A stretch of 64,000 nt of DNA from an uncultured Lachnospiraceae bacterium (GCA_910584915.1 CAJUDM010000009.1:62001-126000), one strand, 5' to 3'; shown: positions 25,148-34,358, numbered from the stretch's first letter. The notes: generated by a model not told the origin, from the letters alone. A program made the numbers and translations.

Positions 25148-25825
25148 ATGAAACTTTTAATCGATGACGCGCATATGGATGCGATCAAAAGGCTGTATGA
25201 ATTTTATCCCATCGACGGTGTGACTACGAACCCGTCCATTCTGGCAAAGAGCGGGAGGCCGCCCTATGAGGTGTTAAAAGAGATCAGGGCGTTTATCGGG
25301 AAGGATGCGGATCTCCATGTGCAGGCGCTGGCGCTTGACGCAGAGGGGATGGTGAAAGATGCCCACAGGATAGTGAGGGAGCTGGGTGAGGGGACTCTGG
25401 TCAAGATTCCCTGCATTCCGGAGGGCTTTAAGGCGATGAAGCAGCTTACAAAGGAGGGCATCCGTACCACCGGCACGGCAATCTACACGGCGATGCAGGC
25501 GTACCTGGCGGCAAAGAGCGGGGCGGAATACACGGCGCCCTATATCAACCGGATCGACAATATGGGATTTAACGGGATTCAGGTGACGAAGGAGATTCAG
25601 GATATTTTTGAGAACAATGGCTTTCGGACCAGTATGCTGGCGGCGAGTTTTAAAAATTCCCAGCAGGTGCTGGAACTATGCCGGTACGGCATCGGGGCGG
25701 CTACTGTGGCGCCGGATGTGATAGAAAGTTTTGTGAAAAATCAGGCGATCACAGCTGCTGTAGATGATTTTGTGAAGGATTTTGAGGCCCTGACCGGGAC
25801 GGGTAAGACCATGAGCGATTGTTAG
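25148..25825 (+). CDS. Transaldolase-like / fructose-6-phosphate aldolase family protein
   Basis: A 225-residue TIM-barrel protein of the short transaldolase (FSA/TalC) family. Visible blocks are DGVTTNPSILAKSG near residue 24, LVKIPCIPEGFKAMKQL with the Schiff-base Lys86, and AASFKNSQQVLELCRYGIGAATVAPDV. These enzymes either make fructose-6-phosphate from dihydroxyacetone plus glyceraldehyde-3-phosphate or act as transaldolases; the sequence alone does not tell which. Its ribosome site, GAGAGGAG, lies just after the truncated HAD gene. Confidence 0.85.
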   Translation: MKLLIDDAHMDAIKRLYEFYPIDGVTTNPSILAKSGRPPYEVLKEIRAFIGKDADLHVQALALDAEGMVKDAHRIVRELGEGTLVKIPCIPEGFKAMKQLTKEGIRTTGTAIYTAMQAYLAAKSGAEYTAPYINRIDNMGFNGIQVTKEIQDIFENNGFRTSMLAASFKNSQQVLELCRYGIGAATVAPDVIESFVKNQAITAAVDDFVKDFEALTGTGKTMSDC

Positions 25826-25895
25826 GGAGGGAGTAAATCCGTAACGGCTTCCGGCGGTGTTAAGTAAACAGCATTGGTGAATGAACAGTACAGAT

Positions 25896-25939
25896 AAATA
25901 TCCCGATACCGGCTTGGATGACGGCGGTATCGGGATATT
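25896..25939. terminator. Bidirectional terminator
   Basis: A 15-bp perfect stem (25896-25910 with 25925-25939) with a T run lies between the convergent aldolase and VOC genes. Confidence 0.92.
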
Positions 25940-25983
25940 TTTAGCACGGGATCATTTTTGCAGCGCGTGACCGCCGGAAGACT

Positions 25984-26367
25984 TTACAGTTTTTGACAGA
26001 TCTCAATGATCTCCCTGCTCGGTCCGATGACGGAGAAGTATCTGATGCCGTTTTCCCAGAAAGGTAGGGAACTTAAATCGTCAAAGAAAGACAGCCCGAG
26101 TTCCTTGCAGGCTGCATAGGAAGCCTCGATATCTGTGCTGTTTAAGGCGATGTGGTCGATAGCGCCGGTCTCACCCTTGATAGTGCGGTCGCCGTACAGC
26201 TCGAGGACAAGATTGCCCAGTTCCATGAAGGCGACGTTTTCCTCTCCGTTTACTGTCTCGTAAATTTTGGCGAATCCCAGCGCCTTGTAAAAAGCGACGG
26301 ATTTTTTGATATCCTCAGAGGGGATGCCGATATGCTGCAGGCCATTGACAGAATCTGATAATTTCAT
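25984..26367 (-). CDS. VOC-family (glyoxalase/bleomycin-resistance fold) protein
   Basis: A 127-residue vicinal-oxygen-chelate protein. The paired beta-alpha-beta-beta-beta halves are visible: LQHIGIPSEDIKKSVAFYKALGF at residues 10-32 with the metal-ligand His, FMELGNLVLELYG with a ligand Glu, IDHIALNSTDIEASYAACKELG, and a closing GPSREIIEICQ. AAAGGAG precedes the Met. The family includes glyoxalase I, epimerases and dioxygenases; the substrate cannot be told. About 440 bases upstream (26368-26806) hold no gene that I can support. Confidence 0.85.
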   Translation of the reverse strand: MKLSDSVNGLQHIGIPSEDIKKSVAFYKALGFAKIYETVNGEENVAFMELGNLVLELYGDRTIKGETGAIDHIALNSTDIEASYAACKELGLSFFDDLSSLPFWENGIRYFSVIGPSREIIEICQKL

Positions 26368-26806
26368 AATAAAACTCCTTTCGTTTTTTGATTGCCCGCC
26401 CGGAAAATCACAGGGCGTGGGATAGTCGGATTTTTATCGCGTGCCTGCAATGTCCGGTGTAAATGCCGGCGGGTGTATTTAAGAGAGATTGTAACACATT
26501 TCGGGGATGATGAAAACGGGGATTGAGACCGAGGGGATAATATTCAGCGAAATTATTTAAAAAGTGGTTGCAAATGCAGTGATGTTCTGATAAAGTATTT
26601 ATACGTTCGTATCTGTTCATCAGATATAAATTTCTATAGTGACAGATCTTGCCCTGCTATAAAGTCCGGGCGGATATTCCAACAGTAAAATTTTTTGAAA
26701 GAGGTATGATATAAAGTAAAGATCTGCGGTCTGAGATTGCTTTTCCAGTGTTTTTCGGAGACTTTTGCAATTGATTTTATATCGTGCCGGAAAGGGTGGT
26801 TATCAA

Positions 26807-27963
26807 ATGACAAAAGAAAATGTAAAAATGAGAGACAAACAGGAAATGAAAAAAGAGAATAGAGTATCAGGCAGGCTTAAAGCGGGAAATATGAAATATC
26901 GGGACAGTTCAGGAAAGGTTATCTTTGAAGATCCGATACTGTGCTCACAATTTTTGCGGAATTACGTGGGAATTCCCATGTTGAAGGATGTGAGGCCGGA
27001 GGATATAGAGGATGTGACGGAGAGGTACGTGCATCTGTTTACGGAGGAACGGAATTCAGATGTAGTAAAGAAAATAAATTTGAGAGATAATCCGTTTTAT
27101 TTGGTTTCCCTTATTGAACATAAGTCAGATGTGGATTATAATGTGGCTTATAACTGCATAAGCAGTTATAGGCCAACGAGCAAAAATACATAGTATTTTT
27201 GTGAGTCTGAAAAATGCAGGTGTTCCGGTATATAACTTTTATATGGGAAGATTATGAGAAAGAGCAGGAAAAGTTACATGCCGGAATCAGTAAGACAAAA
27301 GGCTTTCGGTATCCGCCTGTACTGCCGGTCGTATTTTATGACGGAGTAGATAACTGGACAGCGGCGACAAGCCTTCATGAGAGAGTGCTGTTCAGTGATG
27401 TATTGGGGGAATATATTCCAAATTACCGCTGTATACTGGTTCAGCTGCACAGCTACAGCAACATGGAGCTGATGGAAAGGAAAGATGAACTTTCGCTCCT
27501 TATGATGATAGACAAATTGAGAAATATGGCAGATTACGAGAGATTCAGTGAGGAGATAAATGAAACTTTTTTAAGGGAAGCCACGGAAGGTTCACCGGAA
27601 TATCTGTTGGATATGATTGTGCAGATCATAGGGGTGTTTTTATCAAAACTGAATGTGCCGAAAGAAGAATCGGACATGTTTACGGAACAGATAAAGGAGA
27701 GAAAGATGGGAGAATTATTTAAGCATTTTGAGGGCTGGGATGTGCAGGCAATCAGGAAGGAGGCGAGAGAAGAGGCGAGAAGAGAGGCGAGAAGAGAGGT
27801 AAGAGAAGAGGCAAGAAAAGAGGCGAGAGAAGAAAGAATTCATAAATTTCTGAAAGCCATAAAAAATTGCGGTGTTATCAGAGAAAATGCAATGATACAG
27901 CTCGTAAATGAATATCAATTGAGCGCTGAGGATGCGGAAGAAAAGATGAAGCTATATTGGTGA
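26807..27963 (+). pseudogene. Rpn-type PD-(D/E)XK nuclease-like gene split by an insertion
   Basis: The first part, from 26807, reads DPILCSQFLRNYVGIPMLKDV to NPFYLVSLIEHKSDVDYNVA. The second part, from 27214, continues MQVFRYITFIWEDYEKEQEK through PVVFYDGVDNW to a Lys/Glu/Arg coiled tail (about 27750-27840). Joined at 27148/27214 they give a single Rpn/PDDEXK-type protein of ~360 residues, as found in many copies in Lachnospiraceae. A 65-bp palindromic element lies exactly between and brings stop codons and a frame change. The nuclease core residues (the E of IEHKS, with upstream acidic residues) are on both sides. These proteins are linked to recombination or to transposon-like spread. Confidence 0.82.
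27149..27213. mobile_element. 65-bp palindromic insertion element
   Basis: Two hairpins make up the element: TATAACTGC-ATAA-GCAGTTATA (27149-27170) and CAAAAATAC-ATA-GTATTTTTG (27181-27201), with GGCCAACGAG between them and TGAGTCTGAAAA after. It interrupts an otherwise continuous protein frame, so it was inserted as a unit. There is no transposase inside, so it would be moved in trans, like REP or MITE-type elements. No clear target duplication is seen. Confidence 0.7.
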
Positions 27964-28134
27964 GAGGTATAGCTGAACATTCATTACCATAATACACAGT
28001 ATGATAGAACGGTTCAGGATTTTGTAATATATTGCAAAGTCCATAAGCCTTGACAAAGAAGGTCTGATTTTATAAAATTCTGTCATAAAGACAGATGCGT
28101 ACTGCATACGCGTATGAGGAAAAGAGGAGAAGAT

Positions 28135-29016
28135 ATGGCAGCAGAAGAAAAAGCGGTACAGGTGATGCCGGTATCATTTTTAAATACGGCAGATAAGATC
28201 ATGGAGAACTACGAGAACAGTTCTTACAATAAGATGGTAAAGTCGCCCTTTGAGATACTGGTGGCGGCGATCCTGGCGGGAATGTTTATCGCCTTTGGCG
28301 CGAGCAGCAGTTCCGTGGCGGCATTTGGGATCGAGGATGTGGGGCTGGCGAGGACGTTGACAGGGTGTGTATTCCCGGTGGGTCTGATGCTGATCGTTCT
28401 GGTGGGCGGGGAGTTGTTTACCGGCGACTGTCTGATGTTTGCGGGATTTCTGGACAGAAGATACAAGGCGAGACAGATGGCACGGGTGCTGATCTTTGTA
28501 TATCTGGGGAATCTGATCGGCTCGGCGGTGTTGGCATGGCTGATCTCCTGTTCAGGGCAGTGGAACTATGGCTCAGGGGCGCTGGCGGCTTACACGATAA
28601 AGATTGCTTACGGAAAGGTGCATCTTTCGTTCGGGAGTGCATTGGCCTCCGGCATTTTGTGTAATATTCTTGTGTGTTTTGCGGTGTTGACGGCGGGAGC
28701 GTCCAAAGATGTGACAGGAAAGATATGGGGCTGTTTCTTCCCGATCCTGGCGTTTGTGCTGGCGGGGTATGAGCACTGTGTGGCAAATATGTATTATATC
28801 ACGGCGGGCATTATCGCGGCATCCAGGCCGGAATATGCGGCGAAAGCGATGGAGTTGTACGGGTATACGGAGAAGGAGCTGGCGACCCTGAATCCCGGGA
28901 GTATGTTTGCGGTAAACCTTCTGCCGGTCACGATCGGGAATATTGTGGGAGGTATGGTATTTGTGGCGATGCCGATGTACTATCTGACGAAGAAGAAGGC
29001 TGCGAAGAAGAACTGA
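28135..29016 (+). CDS. Formate/nitrite transporter family protein
   Basis: A 293-residue membrane protein with six predicted segments. The FNT family pattern is clear: KSPFEILVAAILAGMFIAFG near residue 38, the LVGGELFTGDCLMF re-entrant motif, the second repeat ASGILCNILVCFAVLTAGAS, and GYEHCVANMYYI carrying the central pore His. FNT channels move formate, nitrite or related small anions across the membrane with protons; an anaerobic fermenter would use it for formate. Start chosen at 28135 after AGAGGAG (an in-frame Met at 28114 precedes that site). It is a single gene ended by the terminator at 29056. Confidence 0.88.
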   Translation: MAAEEKAVQVMPVSFLNTADKIMENYENSSYNKMVKSPFEILVAAILAGMFIAFGASSSSVAAFGIEDVGLARTLTGCVFPVGLMLIVLVGGELFTGDCLMFAGFLDRRYKARQMARVLIFVYLGNLIGSAVLAWLISCSGQWNYGSGALAAYTIKIAYGKVHLSFGSALASGILCNILVCFAVLTAGASKDVTGKIWGCFFPILAFVLAGYEHCVANMYYITAGIIAASRPEYAAKAMELYGYTEKELATLNPGSMFAVNLLPVTIGNIVGGMVFVAMPMYYLTKKKAAKKN

Positions 29017-29055
29017 GATGTGAGGAGAGGCAGATAACAGAGGCTGCGGTTTTTG

Positions 29056-29091
29056 AGGCGGAAAAATTCTGTGAGAAAGGTTTTTCCGCCT
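29056..29091 (+). terminator. Terminator after the FNT transporter gene
   Basis: AGGCGGAAAAA (29056-29066) pairs perfectly with TTTTTCCGCCT (29081-29091), followed by GTTTG. It lies inside the upstream extension of the next frame, which supports the later start for that gene. Confidence 0.85.
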
Positions 29092-29136
29092 GTTTGTTTC
29101 CGGAATACGGAGCTGACAGAAGGATGGAGAAAGAAA

Positions 29137-29628
29137 ATGGAGAAGTTACATATTTTGAAAGAAAAGATGGTAAAATATTATGAGGGAGATCCGGCGCGCA
29201 TCCATCATTTTTTAAAAGTCCACAGTTTTGCGAAGTGGATCGGTGAGGAAGAGGGGCTGGAGTCGGAGACGTTGGAAATTCTGGAGGCCGCTGCGCTTGT
29301 GCACGATATCGGGATTAAGATCGCGGAGGAAAAGTATGGCAGTGATGCCGGGCCTTTGCAGGAAAAAGAAGGGCCTGCTGCGGCGGAGCAGATCCTGAAG
29401 GAGTCCGGGTATGAGGGGACACTGATCGACAGAGTGTGTTATCTGGTAGGACACCATCATACATATACGGACATTGACGGTGCGGATTATCAGATCCTTG
29501 TGGAGGCGGATTTTCTGGTGAACCTTTACGAGGGCGGGGAGAGCCGGGAAGCCATAGAACATGCTTACAGCGGGATATTCAGGACCGGGGCGGGGCAGCG
29601 GCTGTGCCGGGAAGTGTACGGGCTGTGA
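29137..29628 (+). CDS. HD-domain hydrolase
   Basis: A 163-residue protein of the HD phosphohydrolase superfamily. The metal-binding pattern is visible: HHFLKVHSFAKWI (first His), ALVHDIGIK (the HD pair), LVGHHHTYTDIDGADYQILVEADFLVN (the following His and Asp). Start chosen at 29137 after AGAAGGATGGAG, beyond the terminator at 29056. Such small HD proteins hydrolyse nucleotide or other phosphate esters; the substrate is not known. Confidence 0.82.
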   Translation: MEKLHILKEKMVKYYEGDPARIHHFLKVHSFAKWIGEEEGLESETLEILEAAALVHDIGIKIAEEKYGSDAGPLQEKEGPAAAEQILKESGYEGTLIDRVCYLVGHHHTYTDIDGADYQILVEADFLVNLYEGGESREAIEHAYSGIFRTGAGQRLCREVYGL

Positions 29629-29706
29629 CAGATGGACAGAATTGGTTTATATCAGGGAAAACGGAAGGCGGAACGGTTACATTTTGTTTGAAAAGAGGAC
29701 GGGAAG

Positions 29707-30642
29707 ATGAAAATAAGGAGATGGCGGAACGCACTGTGCAGCGTCTGTATGGCGGTACTGCTCGTCGGCTGCGGCGGTACCGGAGATGACGGGGTGCAGA
29801 TCGTGGAGGAGGAAAATATCACGGACCTGGTTCCGGCAGAGGAGGATGCCAAAACCGCTGAGGAAAGTGACTCAGGGACATCGGAAGAGGCGGAACTGCC
29901 GGAGGCGGGGACGGAGACTGCGCCTTTGGAGAGCGGGAGTGCGGAATCCGGCGAAAAAGTGCCTGCTGTTGTCAATATCGAGGAGGAGAAGCAGGAGTAC
30001 ACGGAAGGCGAGATCGTGATCATGACGACAGACTATGACCATGTGACAGTCACGGTGGAGGGAAATGAAGCCGCCACCGCGGCGGTCATGGCAGAGTTTG
30101 AAAAGCGTGAGCAGTCATTTGAGGAAAGCCTTGCGGAGGTTCTGGAATGGGCGAAGCAGGATTCGCTTGTGACGGACAGTGGTATGTCCTACAGCGAGGA
30201 GTGCGGATATGCGGTAAAGAGAAATGACGGGCGGATCCTGTCTTTTTCCGTTTTCTCCGGCGGATTTGAGGGAGGCGCCCACGGTTACTATATGGAGTAT
30301 GGCCTGAATTTCGACGCGGAGACGGGAGCGGTTTTGACAATAGCGGATATTGCGCAGGACGAGGCGGCGTTTCAGGAGATCTGTGTTCGGGAGATGCTTC
30401 GGCAGTGCGAGGATTTGAGGGCGCAGGGAATTCTGTTTGAGGAGGAGATGCTTGACTATTCCGGCGGCCTGCAGGGGATACTGGAAAACAAGATGGAGGG
30501 TGAGGAATGGTACTTTACGGAGGAAGGTGTCTGTTTTATTTCCAATATCTATGAGATCGCTCCATATGCGGCGGGGCATTTTCAGTTTGATATTCCCTAT
30601 GAGATGATCAATGAGGTGTTGAAGGAGGAGTACAGGGGGTAA
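29707..30642 (+). CDS. Lipoprotein with DUF3298/RsiV-like domain
   Basis: A 311-residue lipoprotein: signal peptide with lipobox LLVGCG (Cys at about residue 22), then an acidic low-complexity linker to about residue 95. A C-terminal domain follows that resembles DUF3298/RsiV, with the signature GGFEGGAHGYYMEYGLNFDAETGAVLTIADI and a closing HFQFDIPYEMI. In RsiV this domain binds lysozyme and controls an ECF sigma factor, but no sigma gene is nearby and there is no anti-sigma part. A cell-surface binding or sensor function is plausible. It begins 78 bases after the HD gene and may be cotranscribed. Confidence 0.75.
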   Translation: MKIRRWRNALCSVCMAVLLVGCGGTGDDGVQIVEEENITDLVPAEEDAKTAEESDSGTSEEAELPEAGTETAPLESGSAESGEKVPAVVNIEEEKQEYTEGEIVIMTTDYDHVTVTVEGNEAATAAVMAEFEKREQSFEESLAEVLEWAKQDSLVTDSGMSYSEECGYAVKRNDGRILSFSVFSGGFEGGAHGYYMEYGLNFDAETGAVLTIADIAQDEAAFQEICVREMLRQCEDLRAQGILFEEEMLDYSGGLQGILENKMEGEEWYFTEEGVCFISNIYEIAPYAAGHFQFDIPYEMINEVLKEEYRG

Positions 30643-30660
30643 TAAGTGAGAAGAAATGCT

Positions 30661-30716
30661 TTGAGGAGAGATATCTCTGCGGGAGTGTAGAATCGCAGGG
30701 ATATCTCTCCTCGAAA
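30661..30716. terminator. Long inverted repeat between convergent genes
   Basis: GAGGAGAGATATC and a following GCG are mirrored by CGC and GATATCTCTCCTC with a 12-base loop. It has no T run but lies exactly between the convergent lipoprotein and YxeA-like genes, so a bidirectional transcript end is likely. Confidence 0.6.
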
Positions 30717-30749
30717 TGTTCATCGGCGTAAAGGTTGGTATTTGATAAG

Positions 30750-31124
30750 TCAGGAAACCGGATAGCAGTTTTGTACCGCGGCGGGCAGTTCCTCATACTG
30801 AACTTCCTCCCACGCCGTGACACCGCGGATGGGTTTTACAGTCAGGCGGATAAAAGCGCCTTCAGTCAGTTCTCTCGACGCGCCGAAGGTGATTTCTTTT
30901 TCACCGCCGTTTTCACTGTAGGAGGGCAGTGTATAGGAGTAGGGCATGCCGCCCTGGAAATCTATTACGCCGTCCCGGGAATCGACCTGTTTCACATCGG
31001 TGTTGTCGATCCGGGTGTAGTAATAGCCGCTGCCGGTTCCCGAGAGAAACCATATGCAGAAGCAGATCGGTACGGCGAGGGCTGCGACAGCAGCAATTAT
31101 TGTGATAAGTATTTTCTTTTTCAT
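30750..31124 (-). CDS. YxeA-family (DUF1093) secreted protein
   Basis: A 124-residue protein with an N-terminal membrane anchor or signal (MKKKILITIIAAVAALAVPICFCIWF) and a small beta-rich domain: YYYTRIDN, GGMPYSYTLPSYSENGGEKEITF, SRELTEGAFIRLTVKPIRGVTAWEEVQYEELP. This pattern is that of YxeA. The family is present in many Firmicutes, and its role is unknown. AGGAGG precedes the Met at 31124; an in-frame Met lies at 31157 without a site. Confidence 0.8.
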   Translation of the reverse strand: MKKKILITIIAAVAALAVPICFCIWFLSGTGSGYYYTRIDNTDVKQVDSRDGVIDFQGGMPYSYTLPSYSENGGEKEITFGASRELTEGAFIRLTVKPIRGVTAWEEVQYEELPAAVQNCYPVS

Positions 31125-31271
31125 GATGAAAACCTCCTGTGTATTGACCAATGACATTAGTGTATTGACTGGATTTATTGTACACTGCCAACCTTACGGG
31201 AACATTGCGCAGACCTTGCGTTTTCCTTAACTTTGCCGGTTATAACTGCTTTATAAAAAGCGGGTTAAAAA

Positions 31272-31304
31272 CCTATTGAAATAGTAGGAAAATTGGTTTA
31301 GAAT
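31272..31304 (+). promoter_or_regulatory. nifS promoter with CCTAYT-N5-AGTAGG operator
   Basis: TTGAAA (31276-31281), a 17-bp spacer and TAGAAT (31299-31304) form the promoter. A 17-bp inverted repeat CCTATT-GAAAT-AGTAGG (31272-31288) overlaps the -35. The same element occurs at the cysK promoter (34432-34448). A repressor site for a sulfur or Fe-S sensing Rrf2-type regulator is a fair inference. Confidence 0.6.
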
Positions 31305-31386
31305 ATAGAAGACGAAGAAAGTATGAAGTCAAAACGGAAAAAGATATGCAAGTGAGGGCGGAAGCCCTCGAGAGAGGAGAATTTTT

Positions 31387-32574
31387 ATGCAGATATATGC
31401 GGATAATGCCGCAACAACGAGAATGCCGGGGGCTGTCATAGATGTGATGAAGGAGTGTATGGAGAATATTTACGGAAACCCTTCCAGCCTGCACAGCCCA
31501 GGACAGCGGGCGGCGGAAGTGCTTGCACAGGCAAGGGAGAGCGTGGCGCTTATGATCGGAGCGGAGCCGAAGGAGATTTTTTTTACTTCCGGTGGAAGCG
31601 AGTCGGACAATCAGGCGATTCGTTCGGCGGCGCTTGCAGGAAAAAGAAAGGGGAAGACGCATCTGATCTCCACGGCTTTTGAGCATCATGCGGTGCTTCA
31701 CACTTTGAGGAAACTGGAGGGAGAGGGGTTTGAGGTGACGCTTCTGCCGGTGTATGAGAACGGGATCGTCAGGGCGGAGGATGTGCGGAACGCGCTCAGG
31801 GAGGATACGGCATTGGTGAGTGTGATGACCGCCAACAATGAGATCGGGACGATACAGCCGGTGAAGGAGATCGGGGCGGCATGCAGGGAGGCGGGTGTTG
31901 TCTTCCATACGGATGCGGTGCAGGCGGCGGGACATATCGGGTTAGATGTAAAGGAGATGAATATCGATATGCTGTCCCTCTCGGCTCATAAGTTTGGCGG
32001 TCCCAAGGGAACGGGAGCCCTGTATGTGAGAAAAGGGGTTCCATTGTTACCCCTGATAGAGGGCGGCGCTCAGGAGAGGGGACGGCGTGCGGGGACGGAA
32101 AATATTCCGGGCATTGCGGGGATGGCGAAGGCGTTTTCCCTCTCGATGGAAAGACTGGAGGAAAACAGGGCGTATGTGAGCGGACTGCGCGATGCGCTGA
32201 TCGAGAAGCTGTCGGAGATCCCCCATGCGCGGGTAAACGGGGACAGGGAAAGACGGCTGCCGGGAAATGTGAATTTCTGTTTTGAGGGGGTCGAGGGGGA
32301 GTCTCTTTTGCTGCTGCTGGATGCCGACGGGATCGCGGCGTCCTCGGGGTCTGCCTGTACGTCGGGATCTCTTGATCCCAGCCATGTACTGCTGGCGCTG
32401 GGGCTGCCCCATGAAGTCGCCCACGGTTCCCTGCGTCTGACGCTGTCGGCGGAAAACACGATGGAGGAAGTGGAATATATGGCAGCAAAAATCAAACACG
32501 CTGTGAGATATCTGCGGGAGATATCCCCGGTGTGGGAGGAACTGGAGAAAGGAGAGCGGAAACATGTTATATAG
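31387..32574 (+). CDS. Cysteine desulfurase (NifS/IscS family)
   Basis: A 395-residue pyridoxal-phosphate enzyme that takes sulfur from cysteine as a persulfide for Fe-S clusters and tRNA thiolation. Visible: YADNAATTRMP at the N-terminus, the PLP Lys202 in SLSAHKFGGPKGTGALY, and the active-site Cys324 in SSGSACTSGS. It starts a unit with the scaffold gene (overlapping by 11 bases) and the tRNA thiolase mnmA. Its promoter holds an inverted-repeat operator shared with cysK, so cysteine synthesis and sulfur use seem to be coordinated. Confidence 0.93.
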   Translation: MQIYADNAATTRMPGAVIDVMKECMENIYGNPSSLHSPGQRAAEVLAQARESVALMIGAEPKEIFFTSGGSESDNQAIRSAALAGKRKGKTHLISTAFEHHAVLHTLRKLEGEGFEVTLLPVYENGIVRAEDVRNALREDTALVSVMTANNEIGTIQPVKEIGAACREAGVVFHTDAVQAAGHIGLDVKEMNIDMLSLSAHKFGGPKGTGALYVRKGVPLLPLIEGGAQERGRRAGTENIPGIAGMAKAFSLSMERLEENRAYVSGLRDALIEKLSEIPHARVNGDRERRLPGNVNFCFEGVEGESLLLLLDADGIAASSGSACTSGSLDPSHVLLALGLPHEVAHGSLRLTLSAENTMEEVEYMAAKIKHAVRYLREISPVWEELEKGERKHVI

Positions 32575-32950
32575 TGAGAAAGTGATGGATCATTTTCAGC
32601 ATCCGAGAAACCTGGGGAAGATGGAGGATGCGGACGGCATCGGCGAGGTGGGCAACGCAAAATGCGGCGATATCATGAAGATGTATATCAAGGTGGAGAA
32701 TGACATCATCACCGATGTGTCTTTCAATACCTTCGGATGCGGTTCCGCCATCGCCAGCAGTTCCATGGCGACGGAGATGATCAAGGGAAAGCCGGTCGAG
32801 GAGGCGTTAGAGTTGACCAATAAGGCAGTGGCGGAGGCGCTGGACGGGCTTCCCGCGCACAAGATGCACTGTTCGGTGCTGGCGGAGGAGGCGGTCCGGG
32901 CGGCAGTGCAGGATTATTATGATAAAAAAGGGATGGCGAATGAGCCGTAA
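32564..32950 (+). CDS. Fe-S cluster scaffold protein (NifU/IscU-type)
   Basis: A 128-residue scaffold on which Fe-S clusters are built. The three conserved cysteines are visible in GNAKCGDIM, TFGCGSAIASSS and HKMHCSVLAEEA, with the Asp of CGD. It overlaps the desulfurase gene by 11 bases and would take sulfur directly from it. The sequence resembles the clostridial NifU N-terminal (NifU_N) type without added C-terminal domains. Confidence 0.92.
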   Translation: MLYSEKVMDHFQHPRNLGKMEDADGIGEVGNAKCGDIMKMYIKVENDIITDVSFNTFGCGSAIASSSMATEMIKGKPVEEALELTNKAVAEALDGLPAHKMHCSVLAEEAVRAAVQDYYDKKGMANEP

Positions 32951-33083
32951 GATGTTATACTGTGTAGTAGCAGGGAGCGGTCCGGGCGATACGAGCAAAA
33001 AAGAAGGAACGTTTGCAAGTGATTTGCGTCGGCAAACCGGAGATTGTACCTGCGGCACACATATCGCTGGCTGAGAGAAAGGC

Positions 33084-34358
33084 ATGGGCATTAGCATGGA
33101 AAATAACGGACAGACGAAAGCGCTGATCGCCATGAGCGGCGGGGTGGATTCTTCGGTGGCGGCGGCGCTGATGCAGGCGGAAGGATATGACTGCGTGGGG
33201 GCGATGATGAAGCTGTATCAGGGAGAAGATACCGCGGGAACGGAAAAGAGGAAGAGCGCTCAGATGGCTCATAAGCCGGGAGAGGGTGAGCAGGATGTCC
33301 GCACGGATGAAGCTGTGCGGGGTGCCGGGATCTGCTGCAGTGCCGAAGCTGCGGCGGATCAGGCAGAGAGCAGAACCTGCTGCAGCACCGACGATGCGGA
33401 AGACGCTGCGTCGGTGGCACGGAAGCTGGGCATGCCTTTTTATGTGTTCCGATTTACCGAGGAGTTCCGTTGTCAGGTGATGGAGCGTTTTGTGAACAGT
33501 TATTTAAGCGGTGAGACACCCAATCCCTGTATCGACTGCAACCGCTATATGAAATTTGAAAAACTTTATGAGCGGGCGCGGCTGCTCGGCTGTGAAAAGA
33601 TAGTCACCGGCCATTACGCGAGGATCAGCAGGGATGGGGCAGGCGGCAGATGGCAGATGAGAAAGGCGGTTGATCAGACGAAGGATCAGAGCTATGTGCT
33701 CTATCAGCTCACCCAGGAGCAGCTTGCCCATGTATGCCTGCCGCTGGGGGAACTGACGAAAGAGAGGGTGCGCGGGCTGGCGCAGGAGTACGGTTTTTTT
33801 AATGCCCGCAAAAAGGACAGCCAGGATATCTGTTTTGTGCCGGACGGACACTATGAAAAATTTATTGAAAAATATACCGGCAGGAGAGCGCCGGAGGGAA
33901 ATTTTGTGACACAGGACGGCGAGGTGCTGGGGCGGCATAAGGGCATTATCCATTACACCGTGGGACAGCGCAGAGGGCTCGGTATTGCCGCCGCTCATCC
34001 CTATTATGTGAAGGAGATCAGGCCGGAGAGCAATGAAGTGGTCCTCTGCGTTCATGAAGCGCTGTTTCAGAGAACGCTGACCGCCCGGGATGTGAACTGG
34101 GTGTCGATCGCACAGCCAGATCAAAAGATCAGAGTGCAGGCGAAGATCCGCTACCGCCACAGCCCTCAGGGCGCCACGGCGGAAATGACGGAGGGAGGGC
34201 TGCTGAAAGTGACGTTTGATGAACCCCAGCGGGCGATCACAAGAGGGCAGTCCGTGGTGCTGTATGACGGAGATCTGGTGCTGGGGGGCGGGAAGATCTG
34301 CGGCGAGGAGCAGAAAACGGCGGAAATCTGCAGAGATCCTCGGAACAGTGAAAACTGA
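33084..34358 (+). CDS. mnmA: tRNA-specific 2-thiouridylase with an unusual insertion
   Basis: A 424-residue enzyme that thiolates U34 of Lys, Glu and Gln tRNAs using sulfur from a desulfurase. The PP-loop AMSGGVDSS is at residues 16-24; the catalytic Cys lies in ETPNPCIDCN and the second in SQDICFV; VGQRRGLG and LYDGDLVLGGG mark the C-terminal domains. Between residues ~49 and 97 there is an extra low-complexity stretch (GEDTAGTEKRKSAQ onward) in which the usual CCS motif is doubled (GICCSAE and RTCCSTD). Two starts are possible, 33084 and 33096; the spacing from GAAAGG favours neither. It follows the desulfurase and scaffold genes, its likely sulfur source. Confidence 0.9.
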   Translation: MGISMENNGQTKALIAMSGGVDSSVAAALMQAEGYDCVGAMMKLYQGEDTAGTEKRKSAQMAHKPGEGEQDVRTDEAVRGAGICCSAEAAADQAESRTCCSTDDAEDAASVARKLGMPFYVFRFTEEFRCQVMERFVNSYLSGETPNPCIDCNRYMKFEKLYERARLLGCEKIVTGHYARISRDGAGGRWQMRKAVDQTKDQSYVLYQLTQEQLAHVCLPLGELTKERVRGLAQEYGFFNARKKDSQDICFVPDGHYEKFIEKYTGRRAPEGNFVTQDGEVLGRHKGIIHYTVGQRRGLGIAAAHPYYVKEIRPESNEVVLCVHEALFQRTLTARDVNWVSIAQPDQKIRVQAKIRYRHSPQGATAEMTEGGLLKVTFDEPQRAITRGQSVVLYDGDLVLGGGKICGEEQKTAEICRDPRNSEN

